From assembly GCA_964533275.1 (NCBI GenBank), contig CAZHJK010000006.1, positions 1 through 64,000 of the forward strand: a stretch of DNA of 64,000 nucleotides, read 5' to 3'. Positions 38,508 through 48,791 of the stretch are shown piece after piece. The stretch is from CAZHJK01 sp964533275 (GTDB taxonomy: Bacteria; Bacillota; Clostridia; Eubacteriales; Garciellaceae). Made by a program: the position numbers and the translations under genes. Position 1 is the first letter of the stretch. Each line of letters starts with the position of its first letter. The notes below the pieces were generated by a model that searched no databases, was not told where the DNA came from, and saw only the letters and a list, made by a program, of their open reading frames with translations.

Positions 38508-39458
38508 TTACTCACATCCATTTTTACCCAAAATGGTACCTATATTTACACAATGACCTCGAACAAATGAATCTACACTCATTTTTTTATTATTGGGCAT
38601 TTGTATTTCTTCAATTGCAATTAAACCCTTTCCTGTTTTTACTATCCAGCCTAAATTCGAAATATAATCTATTATCGTGCCTGGTTTGCTTTTATCATTG
38701 ATGCCATCATATATTTTTGCTTTCCATAACTTCATTTTTTCTTCCATTAAGAATGTATGTGCTCCCGGCCAAGGGTTAGTACCTCTAATCAAGTTAACAA
38801 TGTGCTCAGCAGAATTATTCCAATTAATTTCTCCTAAATTTTTATCCAACATTGGAGCATAGCTATGTTCTTCATGATTTTGAGCTTTCCGAGTCACTTT
38901 TTTTTGTTGAATATTCTCTATTGTATTTAACAGTACTTCCTTACCCAAATCAGCCAAAACATCATGTAACTCGCCTGCAGTCATGTCTTCTGGAATTTCA
39001 ATTTCATCCTTTAAAATCATATCACCAGTATCAAGACCTGTATCCATATACATAGTAGTAACACCACTTTTTTTCTCACCATTTATTATTGCCCAATTAA
39101 TAGGGGCTGCTCCTCTATATGCAGGAAGTAACGAAGCATGAAGATTAATGCATCCATTTTTGGGTATTGATAATATTTCCTTCGGTAATATTTTACCATA
39201 TGCAATAACTATTATAATATCAGGATTTAAAGATTTTAAACAAGTTATAAAAGCTTCTTCTTTTAACTTTATAGGTTGTAATACACTTATTTTATTTTCT
39301 AAAGCAATTTCCTTTACAGGAGGATACTTTATTTTTTTTCCTCTACCTTTAGGTCTATCAGGCTGCGTGACAACTGCTAAAATCCTATGCCCATTTTCTA
39401 TCAATCCCAAAAGTGAAGGTACTGCGAAATCTGGTGTTCCCATAAAAACAATATTCAT
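38508..39458 (-). CDS. fmt: Methionyl-tRNA formyltransferase
   Basis: A 316-residue enzyme that formylates initiator Met-tRNA. The formyl-donor pocket is in INLHASLLPAYRGAAPINWAI (about 105-125) with catalytic Asn-His-Asp (DTGLDTGDM near 142). A C-terminal OB-like domain binds tRNA. Neighbouring def removes the formyl group later; both follow priA. Confidence 0.97.
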   Translation of the reverse strand: MNIVFMGTPDFAVPSLLGLIENGHRILAVVTQPDRPKGRGKKIKYPPVKEIALENKISVLQPIKLKEEAFITCLKSLNPDIIIVIAYGKILPKEILSIPKNGCINLHASLLPAYRGAAPINWAIINGEKKSGVTTMYMDTGLDTGDMILKDEIEIPEDMTAGELHDVLADLGKEVLLNTIENIQQKKVTRKAQNHEEHSYAPMLDKNLGEINWNNSAEHIVNLIRGTNPWPGAHTFLMEEKMKLWKAKIYDGINDKSKPGTIIDYISNLGWIVKTGKGLIAIEEIQMPNNKKMSVDSFVRGHCVNIGTILGKNGCE

Positions 39459-39473
39459 ATATTTTCACCTACT

Positions 39474-39926
39474 TTACATATCCACATATTTTACAACTTT
39501 ATCTATAAACAAAACACCTTCTAAATGATCTATTTCGTGGGATAGTGCACGAGCTAAAAACCCATTGCCCTCAATTTGAATTTCTTTCCCTTCTATATCA
39601 TTACCCTTTACTATTATATTATCAGGTCTTATAACAATACCAGCCTTTCCTGGTATACTTAAACATCCTTCTACCTCTTCTTGCTTACCATCTTGTGAAA
39701 TTATTTCTGGATTTATAATAGTAATAGGTCCTTCACCAACATCAACAACTATTATTCTTTTTAAAATCCCTACTTGCGGAGCTGCTAGACCTACTCCTTC
39801 GGATTTATACATTGTATCTAGCATATCCTTTGCCAATATTTTAATTCTTTCATCTATTTTATCTATTTTTCTGGATTTTTTCCGTAAGATCGTATCTCCT
39901 TCTCTCCTAATTTTTCTAATTGCCAT
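39474..39926 (-). CDS. def: Peptide deformylase
   Basis: A 150-residue metalloenzyme that removes N-formyl groups from nascent proteins. All three motifs are present: [10 protein letters not shown] (about 42-51), EGCLSIPG (about 86, metal Cys) and [13 protein letters not shown] (HExxH at about 129-133). Ribosome site AAGGAGG ahead of [11 protein letters not shown]. Coupled with fmt as in most bacteria. Confidence 0.97.
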   Translation of the reverse strand: MAIRKIRREGDTILRKKSRKIDKIDERIKILAKDMLDTMYKSEGVGLAAPQVGILKRIIVVDVGEGPITIINPEIISQDGKQEEVEGCLSIPGKAGIVIRPDNIIVKGNDIEGKEIQIEGNGFLARALSHEIDHLEGVLFIDKVVKYVDM

Positions 39927-39974
39927 TAAATTTTCCTCCTTGTAATTAATTTATAATTATTTTATCATATCATT

Positions 39975-42449
39975 TTATAATAAACTAACTGGATCTATGT
40001 CTATAGCTATATTTACTTCATTTTCGTGACTTAAATATTCACGATATGCTTTTCTCAGAATATTTTTAAATATTTTAATATGATTGGTTTTTATAATCAT
40101 ATGCCATCTATATTTATTGCTTATTTTCGAAATTTCAGCAGGAACTGGCTTATATATATCTGAAATTAGATATTCTTTATTAATGGATTTAAAGTAGTCA
40201 ATTAGTATAATATAGAATTTATTAGAAAATTTTATTAACCTATCTTCATTAACACAGGAAAATATTATATTTATAATATTTTTAAAGGGAGGATATAACA
40301 TTTCTTTTCTAATAATTACTTCTTCATTATAGAAATTATAATAATCATGACTTTTTGCATGGATTAAACTATAATGCTCTGGTTCATAGGTTTGCACTAT
40401 AACTTTACCTAGAAGAGCTCCTCTCCCAGCTCTTCCAGCTACTTGTGTAGTAAGCTGAAATGTTCTCTCTGCTGCACGAAAATCAGGTAAATTCAATGAT
40501 GTATCCGCAGTAATTACCCCTACAAGTGTTACATTGGGAAAATCCAAGCCTTTAGCTATCATTTGAGTTCCTATTAATATATCTGCTTGTTTATTTTTAA
40601 AAGCATTTAATATTCTATCATGGGCACCTTTTCTTTTTGTTGTATCTGCATCCATTCGTAATATTCTTGCATCAGGATATACTTTTGCAATTATGTCTTC
40701 AACTTTTTGTGTACCCGTACCAAAATATTTTATTTTACTACTATTACATGATGGACATACTTTAGGTGCATACTTTTTATATCCACAATAATGGCACATT
40801 AAAATACTATTATTATGATGGAAGGTCAATGACACATCACAATTGGGACATTTTTCTACATGACCACATTGTCTGCATGATAAGAATGTAGAATATCCTC
40901 TTCGGTTTAGAAATAATATAATTTGTTCTTTTTTTTGTAGTTTAATTTCTATTTCTTCCCTTAATTTATTACTTAATATTGAGTAATTCCCTTCTTTTAG
41001 TTCATTCCTCATATCCACTAAAGTAATACTCGGCATAGGAATATTATCAACTCTTTTTTTTAATAAAAATAAATTATATTCATTATTCTTACTCTTATAA
41101 TAACTTTCGATGGATGGAGTCGCACTGCCTAAGACTATATGGCAGTTTTCATTTTCACATCTTTTTTCTGCAATTTCTCTTGAATGATACCTAGGTCTAG
41201 TAGATGATTTATATGTTGTTTCATGCTCCTCATCAATAATTATAAGTCCTAAATTTTCTAGTGGAGCAAAAATAGCTGACCGTGCGCCAATTACTATATT
41301 AATTTCACCTGATTTAATTCTACTCCATTGGTCATATTTTTCCCCATTAGATAGACCACTATGAAGAATAGATATTTGATCTCCGAATCTTCCTATAACA
41401 CGCTCAACCATCTGTGGAGTTAAAGAAATTTCAGGAACTAATAAAATAGATTGTTTTTTCTGTTTCAACATTATTTCAATCATATTTAGATATATTTCTG
41501 TCTTACCACTTCCAGTTACTCCGTGAATTAGAAACTTCTGCGATTTTTTATTTGATAATTTATAGAATGCTTTTACGATATTATTTTGTTCTTCAGTCAG
41601 TGGTACTATGGGATTATTAAAGTTTTTGTAAATATAGGGATTCCTAAATACCATTTTTGAAGTAATTTTAATTAGTTCTTTTTCTAATAGTGTATTTATG
41701 GAACCCGTATTAAAATTCAACTCTCTTCTTAATTCATTATAATTATATGGAAAGTGTTCTAAATTATTTATTATGGCTATTTGCTTATGAGCATTTGCAT
41801 TTAGATTCTTTAAATATTCATCCTTGTCTTTATATTTACCAGATAAAGAAATATATTTTTCTTTCTTATCTTTTATTTTAGTATTAAAACGCTCTTCTAT
41901 AAAAATATATTTTTTCTTAGCTAGTTCCTTTAGCACTTTATTTAAATTCTTATATACAATTAATTTTTCTATTTCTTCTAATTTAATTTCACTTTGTTGA
42001 TTATTTAAGTATTCTAAAACTTTTTTATCAATAGAATTAGAATGTTTATTAATTTCTATTTCGTTCATTTTCTCTTTATTTAATATAATTTTTATTTTTT
42101 TTTCTATATTTAAACCTGTAGGTATCATTAATTGAATTGCTTCAATATGTGTACATAAATAATACTCCTTTATCCAATTAGCTAATCTTAATTGATTAAT
42201 TGTTATGATGGGCTCCATATCTATAATTTGATCTATATATTTAAGTTTTTTATCTTCAACATTACAAAAATCTTTAATATTAATAATAAAAGCATCAATT
42301 TTCTTATTACCTATTCCAAAGGGGACTATTACTCTTTGTCCTATACTTATGCATTCTAATAATGAATCTGGAATTTTATAATCAAAATATCGATCTATAT
42401 TAATATTAGATTTATTTATTATTACTTGTGCAAACTTTGTCCTATCCAT
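39975..42449 (-). CDS. priA: Primosomal helicase PriA
   Basis: An 824-residue replication-restart helicase. Helicase motif I HGVTGSGKTEIYLNM and motif II IIDEEHETTYKS lie in the middle; an eight-cysteine zinc domain (CRQCGHVEKCPNC ... CHYCGYK ... CPSC) follows; the C-terminal lobe has IGTQMIAKGLDFPNV and QVAGRAGRG. I start at ATG 42449 (MDRTKFAQVI), which has an AAAAGGATG ribosome site, rather than at 42512, whose extra 21 residues lack one. Confidence 0.96.
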   Translation of the reverse strand: MDRTKFAQVIINKSNINIDRYFDYKIPDSLLECISIGQRVIVPFGIGNKKIDAFIINIKDFCNVEDKKLKYIDQIIDMEPIITINQLRLANWIKEYYLCTHIEAIQLMIPTGLNIEKKIKIILNKEKMNEIEINKHSNSIDKKVLEYLNNQQSEIKLEEIEKLIVYKNLNKVLKELAKKKYIFIEERFNTKIKDKKEKYISLSGKYKDKDEYLKNLNANAHKQIAIINNLEHFPYNYNELRRELNFNTGSINTLLEKELIKITSKMVFRNPYIYKNFNNPIVPLTEEQNNIVKAFYKLSNKKSQKFLIHGVTGSGKTEIYLNMIEIMLKQKKQSILLVPEISLTPQMVERVIGRFGDQISILHSGLSNGEKYDQWSRIKSGEINIVIGARSAIFAPLENLGLIIIDEEHETTYKSSTRPRYHSREIAEKRCENENCHIVLGSATPSIESYYKSKNNEYNLFLLKKRVDNIPMPSITLVDMRNELKEGNYSILSNKLREEIEIKLQKKEQIILFLNRRGYSTFLSCRQCGHVEKCPNCDVSLTFHHNNSILMCHYCGYKKYAPKVCPSCNSSKIKYFGTGTQKVEDIIAKVYPDARILRMDADTTKRKGAHDRILNAFKNKQADILIGTQMIAKGLDFPNVTLVGVITADTSLNLPDFRAAERTFQLTTQVAGRAGRGALLGKVIVQTYEPEHYSLIHAKSHDYYNFYNEEVIIRKEMLYPPFKNIINIIFSCVNEDRLIKFSNKFYIILIDYFKSINKEYLISDIYKPVPAEISKISNKYRWHMIIKTNHIKIFKNILRKAYREYLSHENEVNIAIDIDPVSLL

Positions 42450-42564
42450 ATTTATCATCCTTTTAATATAGCATATAGCAAAATTAAAAATATAAGATAT
42501 AAATAAAAACATATACTAACCTCTTGAATCTGTGGGAGAATTTCTTATTATATATATAAATAAT

Positions 42565-42585
42565 AAAGCGTACTAAGTACGCTTT
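42565..42585 (-). terminator. Terminator of coaBC
   Basis: 9-bp stem (42565-42573 with 42577-42585) with a 3-nt loop. It overlaps the coaBC stop codon; AT-rich sequence follows on the minus strand. Confidence 0.65.
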
Positions 42586-43774
42586 AAAGGGTTTTCACTA
42601 CTTTATTGAATATTTCTTTAGCTACTTGTCTTTTAGTCATTTTCGGAAGTTCTAATATATTACCCTCTTTATCTATTATTTTAACAATGTTAGTATCTTC
42701 TGCAAAACCAGCGCCTTCCTGTTTTAGGTCATTAGCTACAATAAAATCAAAATTTTTTTTCTCTACTTTTGATTTTGCATTAACAATAAGATCTTCAGTT
42801 TCAGCAGCAAAGCCAACTAATATTCTATCTTCTTTTACTTTTCCTAACTCATAAGCTATATCTTTATTTCTTTCTAAGGTTAATAATAATTCGTCATCTA
42901 TTTTTTTAATTTTTTCATTTGAAATATCCTTTGGTTTATAGTCTGAAACTGCTGCTGATTTTATAATAATATCTGCAGATGAATAGTTTTTCATAACCAT
43001 ATCATACATTTCTTGACTAGAAGTAATAAATTTAATATTCACACCTTGTGGAACCTTTAATCCAGTTGGACCTGAAATTAATAATACATCAGCACCTCTA
43101 TCTACTGCTTCATGAGCAAGTGCATATCCCATTTTACCTGTTGAATAATTTGAGATAAAACGAACAGGATCTATTGCTTCTCGAGTTGGTCCTGCAGTTA
43201 TTAACACTTTCTTACCTTCTAGGTCCTTTTTTTTATTTAAAAAACTATAGATTTTCTGTTCTATAACTTTAGATTGAGGTAATTTTCCTGGTCCTTCATC
43301 GCCACAAGCTAATACTCCTGATTCTGGTTCCATGAATATATATCCTAAGTTTTCTAGCTTTTTTATATTGCCTTGAACAATAGGATTTAAATACATTTGT
43401 GTATTCATAGCAGGTGCTATTAATTTAGTTGATTTTGTTGCCATTATTGTAGTAGACAACATATCATCGGCTATTCCATTAGCTATTTTCCCAATAATAT
43501 TTGCAGTAGCAGGTGCAATAACAAATAAGTCTGCTTTTTGTGCTAAACTAATATGTTCAATCTCCCAATATTTAATACTTTCAAAAGTATCCACTACCAC
43601 TAAGTTTTGAGTTAGAGTTTGAAAGGTTAAAGGGGTAACAAATTTTGTAGCTGATTCAGTCATTATAACATGTATATCAGCACCCTTCTTTTTCAAGCGA
43701 CTAACTAATTCTAATGATTTATATGCAGAAATTCCACCTGTTACTCCTAATACAATTGTTACATCTTTTAACAT
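42584..43774 (-). CDS. coaBC: Bifunctional phosphopantothenoylcysteine decarboxylase/synthetase
   Basis: A 396-residue fused CoaBC. The flavin-dependent decarboxylase half (1-180) has GVTGGISAYKS, APATANIIGKIANGIADDML and PAMNTQMY; the CTP-dependent ligase half (about 190-396) has ITAGPTREAIDPVRFISNYSTGKMG and VGFAAET. It makes phosphopantetheine for CoA and ACP. Followed downstream by priA, preceded by rpoZ and gmk, the standard order. Confidence 0.97.
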   Translation of the reverse strand: MLKDVTIVLGVTGGISAYKSLELVSRLKKKGADIHVIMTESATKFVTPLTFQTLTQNLVVVDTFESIKYWEIEHISLAQKADLFVIAPATANIIGKIANGIADDMLSTTIMATKSTKLIAPAMNTQMYLNPIVQGNIKKLENLGYIFMEPESGVLACGDEGPGKLPQSKVIEQKIYSFLNKKKDLEGKKVLITAGPTREAIDPVRFISNYSTGKMGYALAHEAVDRGADVLLISGPTGLKVPQGVNIKFITSSQEMYDMVMKNYSSADIIIKSAAVSDYKPKDISNEKIKKIDDELLLTLERNKDIAYELGKVKEDRILVGFAAETEDLIVNAKSKVEKKNFDFIVANDLKQEGAGFAEDTNIVKIIDKEGNILELPKMTKRQVAKEIFNKVVKTL

Positions 43775-43792
43775 AATATCACTCCATAATAT

Positions 43793-43990
43793 TTAATCTT
43801 CAGTGGTTTCATATTGCAGAGCATTAACATCAATTTCGTTAGTAGCAATAGTAACAGGATTATTAGATTTTATATCTATATAAGTTTCATGACCATCTAC
43901 TATTTGTCTAGCTCTCTTTGCAGCAATTACTACCAATGAATATTTATTATCTACTTTTTTTAATAAAGATTTAATTGATGGATATATCAT
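43793..43990 (-). CDS. rpoZ: RNA polymerase omega subunit
   Basis: A 65-residue omega subunit with the conserved SLVVIAAKRARQIVDG helix (about 18-33) that clamps the beta-prime C-terminus. Gene starts 1 bp after gmk ends; ribosome site AGGAGGGAATT. Size and neighbourhood are standard. Confidence 0.95.
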   Translation of the reverse strand: MIYPSIKSLLKKVDNKYSLVVIAAKRARQIVDGHETYIDIKSNNPVTIATNEIDVNALQYETTED

Positions 43991-43991
43991 A

Positions 43992-44627
43992 TTAATTCCC
44001 TCCTATAATATCTTCTAATTTATCATTCAATCTATCTACTCTACATTTCTCAGCTATTATAATTGATTTTACTTTTTCTACTGCTTCTTCTATTTCATCA
44101 TTAACAACAATATAATTATACTTTGAAACATAGTTTATTTCTTTATATGATGCCTCAAATCTTTTAGTTAGTTCTGTTTCAGATTCTGTTCCTCTATTTT
44201 TAATTCTATTTTTTAATTCTTCCATTGAGGGCGGCATTATAAATATAAAAACCCCCTGTGGGAATTCGGATTTTACTTTTAGAGCTCCTTGGATATCAAT
44301 TTCTAATATTACATCTTTTCCTAAATTTAGTTGTTCCAAAACTTTCTTTTTAGGGGTACCATAATAATTATCATAAACCATAGCATATTCTAAAAGCTCT
44401 CCAGCATAAATCATTTCCTTGAACTTTTCATTTTCTATAAAAAAATAATTAACCCCTTCAATTTCACCTAATCTTGGTTTTCTTGTAGTTATAGAAGTAG
44501 ACAATCTTAAATTATTTGCTTTACTTAATAAGGATTTGCAAACAGTTCCTTTTCCGGCACCCGATGGGCCAGAAATAACAATTAATAATCCTTCTTGGTT
44601 TATATTGGTATAATTATAGTTTTTCAT
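43992..44627 (-). CDS. gmk: Guanylate kinase
   Basis: A 211-residue nucleotide kinase (GMP to GDP). P-loop [17 protein letters not shown] (about 17-33), GMP-binding [21 protein letters not shown], and [12 protein letters not shown] with IFIMPPS. About 14 N-terminal residues precede the core, slightly long. It overlaps remA by 14 bp, the conserved yicC-remA-gmk-rpoZ-coaBC arrangement. Confidence 0.96.
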   Translation of the reverse strand: MKNYNYTNINQEGLLIVISGPSGAGKGTVCKSLLSKANNLRLSTSITTRKPRLGEIEGVNYFFIENEKFKEMIYAGELLEYAMVYDNYYGTPKKKVLEQLNLGKDVILEIDIQGALKVKSEFPQGVFIFIMPPSMEELKNRIKNRGTESETELTKRFEASYKEINYVSKYNYIVVNDEIEEAVEKVKSIIIAEKCRVDRLNDKLEDIIGGN

Positions 44628-44892
44628 TTTGTTCCTCTAAAATAGAATTGTCTTTATTGTCTAATCTATTAGCTACAGTCTCGGGTTGAACAGCAGATAA
44701 TATTATATGGTCACTATCTGTAACAATAACTGCCCTAGTTCGTCTACCATATGTTGCATCTATGAGCATGCCTCTTTCTCTGGCTTCTTGTATAATTCTT
44801 TTTATAGGCGCTGATTCTGGACTTACAATGGCTATAAGCCTATTTGCTGATACAATATTTCCAAATCCAATATTGATTAACTTAATTGTCAT
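44614..44892 (-). CDS. remA: Extracellular-matrix regulator RemA
   Basis: A 92-residue RemA/DUF370 protein, a DNA-binding ring-former that activates biofilm matrix genes in B. subtilis. Typical core: [27 protein letters not shown] then [25 protein letters not shown] ribosome site. Its regulon in Clostridia is not established. Confidence 0.94.
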   Translation of the reverse strand: MTIKLINIGFGNIVSANRLIAIVSPESAPIKRIIQEARERGMLIDATYGRRTRAVIVTDSDHIILSAVQPETVANRLDNKDNSILEEQNEKL

Positions 44893-44905
44893 CTATATCC
44901 ACTCC

Positions 44906-45781
44906 TTACTCAATATTTTGAATTTGTTCTCTGATTTTTTCTAACTCACTTTTTATTGATACAACTTCTGTTGCAATAGAATAATAGTTCCCCTTAGATC
45001 CAATAGTATTAATCTCTCTATTCATTTCTTGAACAAGAAAATCCAATTTCCTACCAATTGTATTTTCATTTAAAGTGTTCTCAAATTGATCAATATGACT
45101 ATTTAACCTTATTAATTCTTCAGTTATATTTGTTTTGTCAGCTAAAATTGCAACTTCTGTTAAAATTCTTGTTTCGTCTAATTCAATTGAATTTGTATAT
45201 TCTATTATTTTTTCTGTAAGTCTTTTTTTATATTCTTTTTCGACTTCCGGTGCTAAATATTTAATAGATTTTATACTATCTTTGATTTTATTACAACGAG
45301 ATAATAAATCAACTTTTAAATTTTTTCCCTCAGCTGTTCTTGTTTCACTTAACATTTCCAATGCACTTTTCATAGCGATATATAAGAATCCCCATAATTC
45401 TTCTACATCATATTCTTTATCATCAACTTTAATTATTTCTGGAAAACGCGCAAGTAGAGATATTTTTATATCCTCATTTATTTCTGGAAAAGACATTTTT
45501 AATTTATTTAATGCACTATAATAACCTTTTGCTAAGCCTAAGTCTAGTTTTACTTCTCTTTCCTCTTGATTTAGAAATTCAAAATGAATATATATTTCTA
45601 TTCTTCCTCTAGTAATATATGAATTTACAATTTTTCTAATTTTATCTTCTATACTATTTAATTGCCTAGGCATGCGAATAGAGTAATCCTTATATCTATG
45701 ATTGATAGTCTTTATTTCTACAGTGCATTCATACCTATCATCTTTATATTCCCCTCTTCCAAAGCCAGTCATACTCTTCAT
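44906..45781 (-). CDS. yicC: YicC-family endoribonuclease
   Basis: A 291-residue YicC/YloC protein. MKSMTGFGRGEYKDD opens it, IKTINHRYKDYSIRMPR follows, and the C-terminal DUF1732 end has KLDFLVQEMNREINTIGSK. Family members cleave RNA (the E. coli homologue affects a small RNA). The ATG at 45781 follows GGAAGGATG and gives the family-standard start, so I exclude three extra residues. First gene of the remA-gmk group. Confidence 0.94.
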   Translation of the reverse strand: MKSMTGFGRGEYKDDRYECTVEIKTINHRYKDYSIRMPRQLNSIEDKIRKIVNSYITRGRIEIYIHFEFLNQEEREVKLDLGLAKGYYSALNKLKMSFPEINEDIKISLLARFPEIIKVDDKEYDVEELWGFLYIAMKSALEMLSETRTAEGKNLKVDLLSRCNKIKDSIKSIKYLAPEVEKEYKKRLTEKIIEYTNSIELDETRILTEVAILADKTNITEELIRLNSHIDQFENTLNENTIGRKLDFLVQEMNREINTIGSKGNYYSIATEVVSIKSELEKIREQIQNIE

Positions 45782-45835
45782 AAAAATCATCCTTCCAGTA
45801 TTTCAATAATAATGTGTAGATTAAATATTAATATA

Positions 45836-46666
45836 TTATCCTTCTTGTATAATCTCTACATTAATAATACCCTTATAAACCTCTTGCACTGGTCCTATCA
45901 TAAAAATATTATCTTTGTTAAATTTGATGGTTAATTCACCACCTGGCACATGTATTAATACTCTATCTTTTATTTTTTTCTTTTCTTTTAAAATAGAGGC
46001 AGCAGCACATGCACCAGTTCCACAAGCCATTGTAAGCCCTACTCCTCTTTCCCAGGTAACCATCTTAACTTCCTCTTTGTTTAATATTTGAACAAAATTT
46101 ACATTTGTTTTAGCTGGAAATATTTTATTTATTTCTATTAGAGGTCCAATTTCTTTAACAGGATAATTACTAACATCTTCCACCTCAATAATAGTATGTG
46201 GTACCCCCATTAATATAGAAGAAAATATTATTTCTTTGTCATTTATGTATAACTTCTCATCTACTACTTTTATATTATCTATATTTACCGGTATATATCT
46301 TGGATCAAATTGAGCTTTTCCCATATTTACTTGTACCACATCATTAGAAATCTTTGCAGAGATCTTTCCAGCAATGGTTTCAATATTAATATCATCTTTA
46401 TTTACTATATTATAACTATAAACATACTTTGCAAAACATCTTACTCCATTTCCACACATTGCAGCTTCAGTTCCATCTTGATTATAAAATTTCATCTTTA
46501 TATCATATAACTTTGAAGGCTGAACTAGTATAAGCCCATCTGCTCCTATCCCAAAATGTCGATCACATAATTTATTTATTTGGCTAGAAGTGAGTTGGAT
46601 ATTTTCCTTCATATCTTCAACTAAAATGAAATCATTTCCAAGTCCTTGCATTTTTACAAAATTCAT
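45836..46666 (-). CDS. dapF: Diaminopimelate epimerase
   Basis: A 276-residue cofactor-independent racemase converting LL- to meso-diaminopimelate for peptidoglycan and lysine. The two catalytic cysteines are in AAMCGNGVRCFAKY (about 73) and MACGTGACAAAS (about 219). N-terminus MNFVKMQGLGNDFILVED is typical. No other lysine-pathway gene is adjacent. Confidence 0.96.
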   Translation of the reverse strand: MNFVKMQGLGNDFILVEDMKENIQLTSSQINKLCDRHFGIGADGLILVQPSKLYDIKMKFYNQDGTEAAMCGNGVRCFAKYVYSYNIVNKDDINIETIAGKISAKISNDVVQVNMGKAQFDPRYIPVNIDNIKVVDEKLYINDKEIIFSSILMGVPHTIIEVEDVSNYPVKEIGPLIEINKIFPAKTNVNFVQILNKEEVKMVTWERGVGLTMACGTGACAAASILKEKKKIKDRVLIHVPGGELTIKFNKDNIFMIGPVQEVYKGIINVEIIQEG

Positions 46667-46879
46667 TAATTTAACTCCTCTATAACTTGGTATTTGCTTT
46701 ATCTTTATATTAACATTTAGAATATTATATCATAAAGATTAAACCTTTTATAATCAATTATATTAATTATAGAGATAAATAGAAATTTTTAATAGAAATT
46801 TTTATAATTTTTTTTCATTGTATAACTTCGACTAAAAACATAAAATAATAATACTCTCCCTTTTTTCTTAAATGTAATT

Positions 46880-46908
46880 TTGAAAATCTATTATTCATTA
46901 CATATATT
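46880..46908 (+). promoter_or_regulatory. Possible rqcH promoter
   Basis: -35 TTGAAA (46880-46885), 17-bp spacer, -10 TATATT (46903-46908), 70 bp before the rqcH start. In such AT-rich DNA chance matches are common. Confidence 0.5.
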
Positions 46909-46978
46909 ATATTATTATAATAAATCATAAAAAAATGTTAGAATATATTAACTAGTGAATAATGAAGGAGGAATAGCA

Positions 46979-48772
46979 ATGGCTTTTGATGGTATCACTA
47001 TTAATGCTTTGGTTAACGAATTAAATGAAAAATTATGTAATGGTCGTATAGAAAAAATATATCAGCCTGAAAAGGATGAATTATATATAAATATAAGAAA
47101 TAATAAAACCAATTATACCCTATTATTATCTTCCAATGCTAGTAATCCTAGAGCTTATTTAACAAAACACTCTAAGATAAACCCTAAAACAGCACCAACT
47201 TTCTGTATGCTATTAAGAAAAAACTTAACAAGAGGGAAAATATCTTCTATAAAACAACCCTCCATGGAGCGAATTATAGAAATAGAGATCTCTTCTGTAA
47301 ATGAGCTAGGGGATCCCACAATTAAGGTGCTAATTATTGAAATTATGGGACGTCATAGTAATATAATATTAATTAATAAAGAATCAAAAATGATTATTGA
47401 TAGTATTAAAAGGGTTGGCAGCAATATAAGTAGATATCGACAGGTTTTACCTGGTAATGAATATTTTTATCCACCTAATCAAAATAAATATAATCCATTA
47501 GATATCGATAATGATAAGTTTGATTTACTTTTAAATGAATATTCAAAGGGGAAAAAAATAGAAAAGTTTTTTATTAATACCTTTACGGGTATAAGTCCGC
47601 TAATTTCTAGAGAAATTTGTTATATAAGTGGTATTCATAATGATCAACCATTAGAAACATTATCTGAAAAACAAAGAAAATATTTAAAAATGTCATTTTT
47701 AGAAATATTAGAAAGGGTGAAAAACATAAAATTTGTACCTAACATTATTTATAATGAAAGAGGTACTAAATTAATTGATTTTTCCGTATTACCTTTAAAA
47801 CAATATAATTATCTCCATGTAATAAAATTTAATTCTATTTCAATTCTATTAGAACAATTTTATTCAGAAAGGGATAAATTAGAGCGGATAAAACAAAAAA
47901 GTAGTGATCTATTGCATACCATAAAAAACAAACTAGATAGAAGCTATAAAAAATTAGTTAAATTACAGGATGAATATAAAAAATCAAAAGATGCTTCAAT
48001 ATATAAACTATATGGAGAATTACTAACTTCTAATGTTTATAATTTAAAAAAAGGAATGGAAAAGACTGTCCTATATAATTTTTATTCAAATAATCAAGAG
48101 GAAATTGAAATACCATTAAATCCAAATCTCTCCCCTGTAGAAAATGCACAAAAATATTTTAAAAAATATAGCAAAAGTAAAAACGCTATCCAACATTTAT
48201 TAAAGCAAATAAATTCAACTGAAGAAGAAATTTACTATTTAGAAAGTCAGATGGAAAATATAAAAAATTGTACCGAGTTACAGGAAATAGAGGAAATTAA
48301 AATAGAACTTAGAATGGAAGGCTATCTAGCAACTTTAAATACAAATAAGAAGTCTATACCTAAGAATCCTCCGCCCTCTACTCCACTACATTTTATTTCT
48401 AGCGATGGATTAGAAATATATGTTGGAAAAAATAATAAGCAAAATGATATCCTTACTCTAAGAATGTCTTCTAGTAATGATATATGGCTTCATACTAAGG
48501 GGATTCCTGGCTCTCATGTGATTATAAAAAATAGTAATTCTAATAATAATTCCATCGAAATAACCAATAAAACTTTAATAGAGGCTGCAACACTTGCATC
48601 ATATTATAGTAAGGCTAGAAATTCTAATAATGTACCTGTAGATTATACAAAGGTTAAGTATGTAAAAAAAACAAAGGGTTCAAAACCCGGAATGGTTATT
48701 TATGATAATTTTCAAACTTTATATGTAACACCTTCAGAAGATATAATTTTTGCATTAAAAAGGATTAAGTAA
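46979..48772 (+). CDS. rqcH: Ribosome quality-control protein RqcH (NFACT/FbpA family)
   Basis: A 597-residue Rqc2 homologue. An NFACT-N domain (MAFDGITINALVNELNEKL; later LLSSNASNPRAYLT), a long central coiled coil (about 290-430) and a C-terminal NFACT-R domain with NDIWLHTKGIPGSHVII are visible. It binds stalled 50S subunits and adds alanine tails to nascent chains. I start at ATG 46979 after a GAAGGAGG ribosome site; the GTG at 46955 precedes that site. Its last five codons form part of a terminator shared with the convergent gene. Confidence 0.95.
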   Translation: MAFDGITINALVNELNEKLCNGRIEKIYQPEKDELYINIRNNKTNYTLLLSSNASNPRAYLTKHSKINPKTAPTFCMLLRKNLTRGKISSIKQPSMERIIEIEISSVNELGDPTIKVLIIEIMGRHSNIILINKESKMIIDSIKRVGSNISRYRQVLPGNEYFYPPNQNKYNPLDIDNDKFDLLLNEYSKGKKIEKFFINTFTGISPLISREICYISGIHNDQPLETLSEKQRKYLKMSFLEILERVKNIKFVPNIIYNERGTKLIDFSVLPLKQYNYLHVIKFNSISILLEQFYSERDKLERIKQKSSDLLHTIKNKLDRSYKKLVKLQDEYKKSKDASIYKLYGELLTSNVYNLKKGMEKTVLYNFYSNNQEEIEIPLNPNLSPVENAQKYFKKYSKSKNAIQHLLKQINSTEEEIYYLESQMENIKNCTELQEIEEIKIELRMEGYLATLNTNKKSIPKNPPPSTPLHFISSDGLEIYVGKNNKQNDILTLRMSSSNDIWLHTKGIPGSHVIIKNSNSNNNSIEITNKTLIEAATLASYYSKARNSNNVPVDYTKVKYVKKTKGSKPGMVIYDNFQTLYVTPSEDIIFALKRIK

Positions 48773-48791
48773 TTTTTACTTAATCCTTTTT
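48757..48791. terminator. Bidirectional terminator encoding both C-termini
   Basis: A perfect 15-bp inverted repeat (48757-48771 with 48777-48791) and 5-nt loop. It holds the stop codons of both rqcH and the convergent rluD-family gene. Read in frame on each strand it encodes the same pentapeptide LKRIK. Confidence 0.9.
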
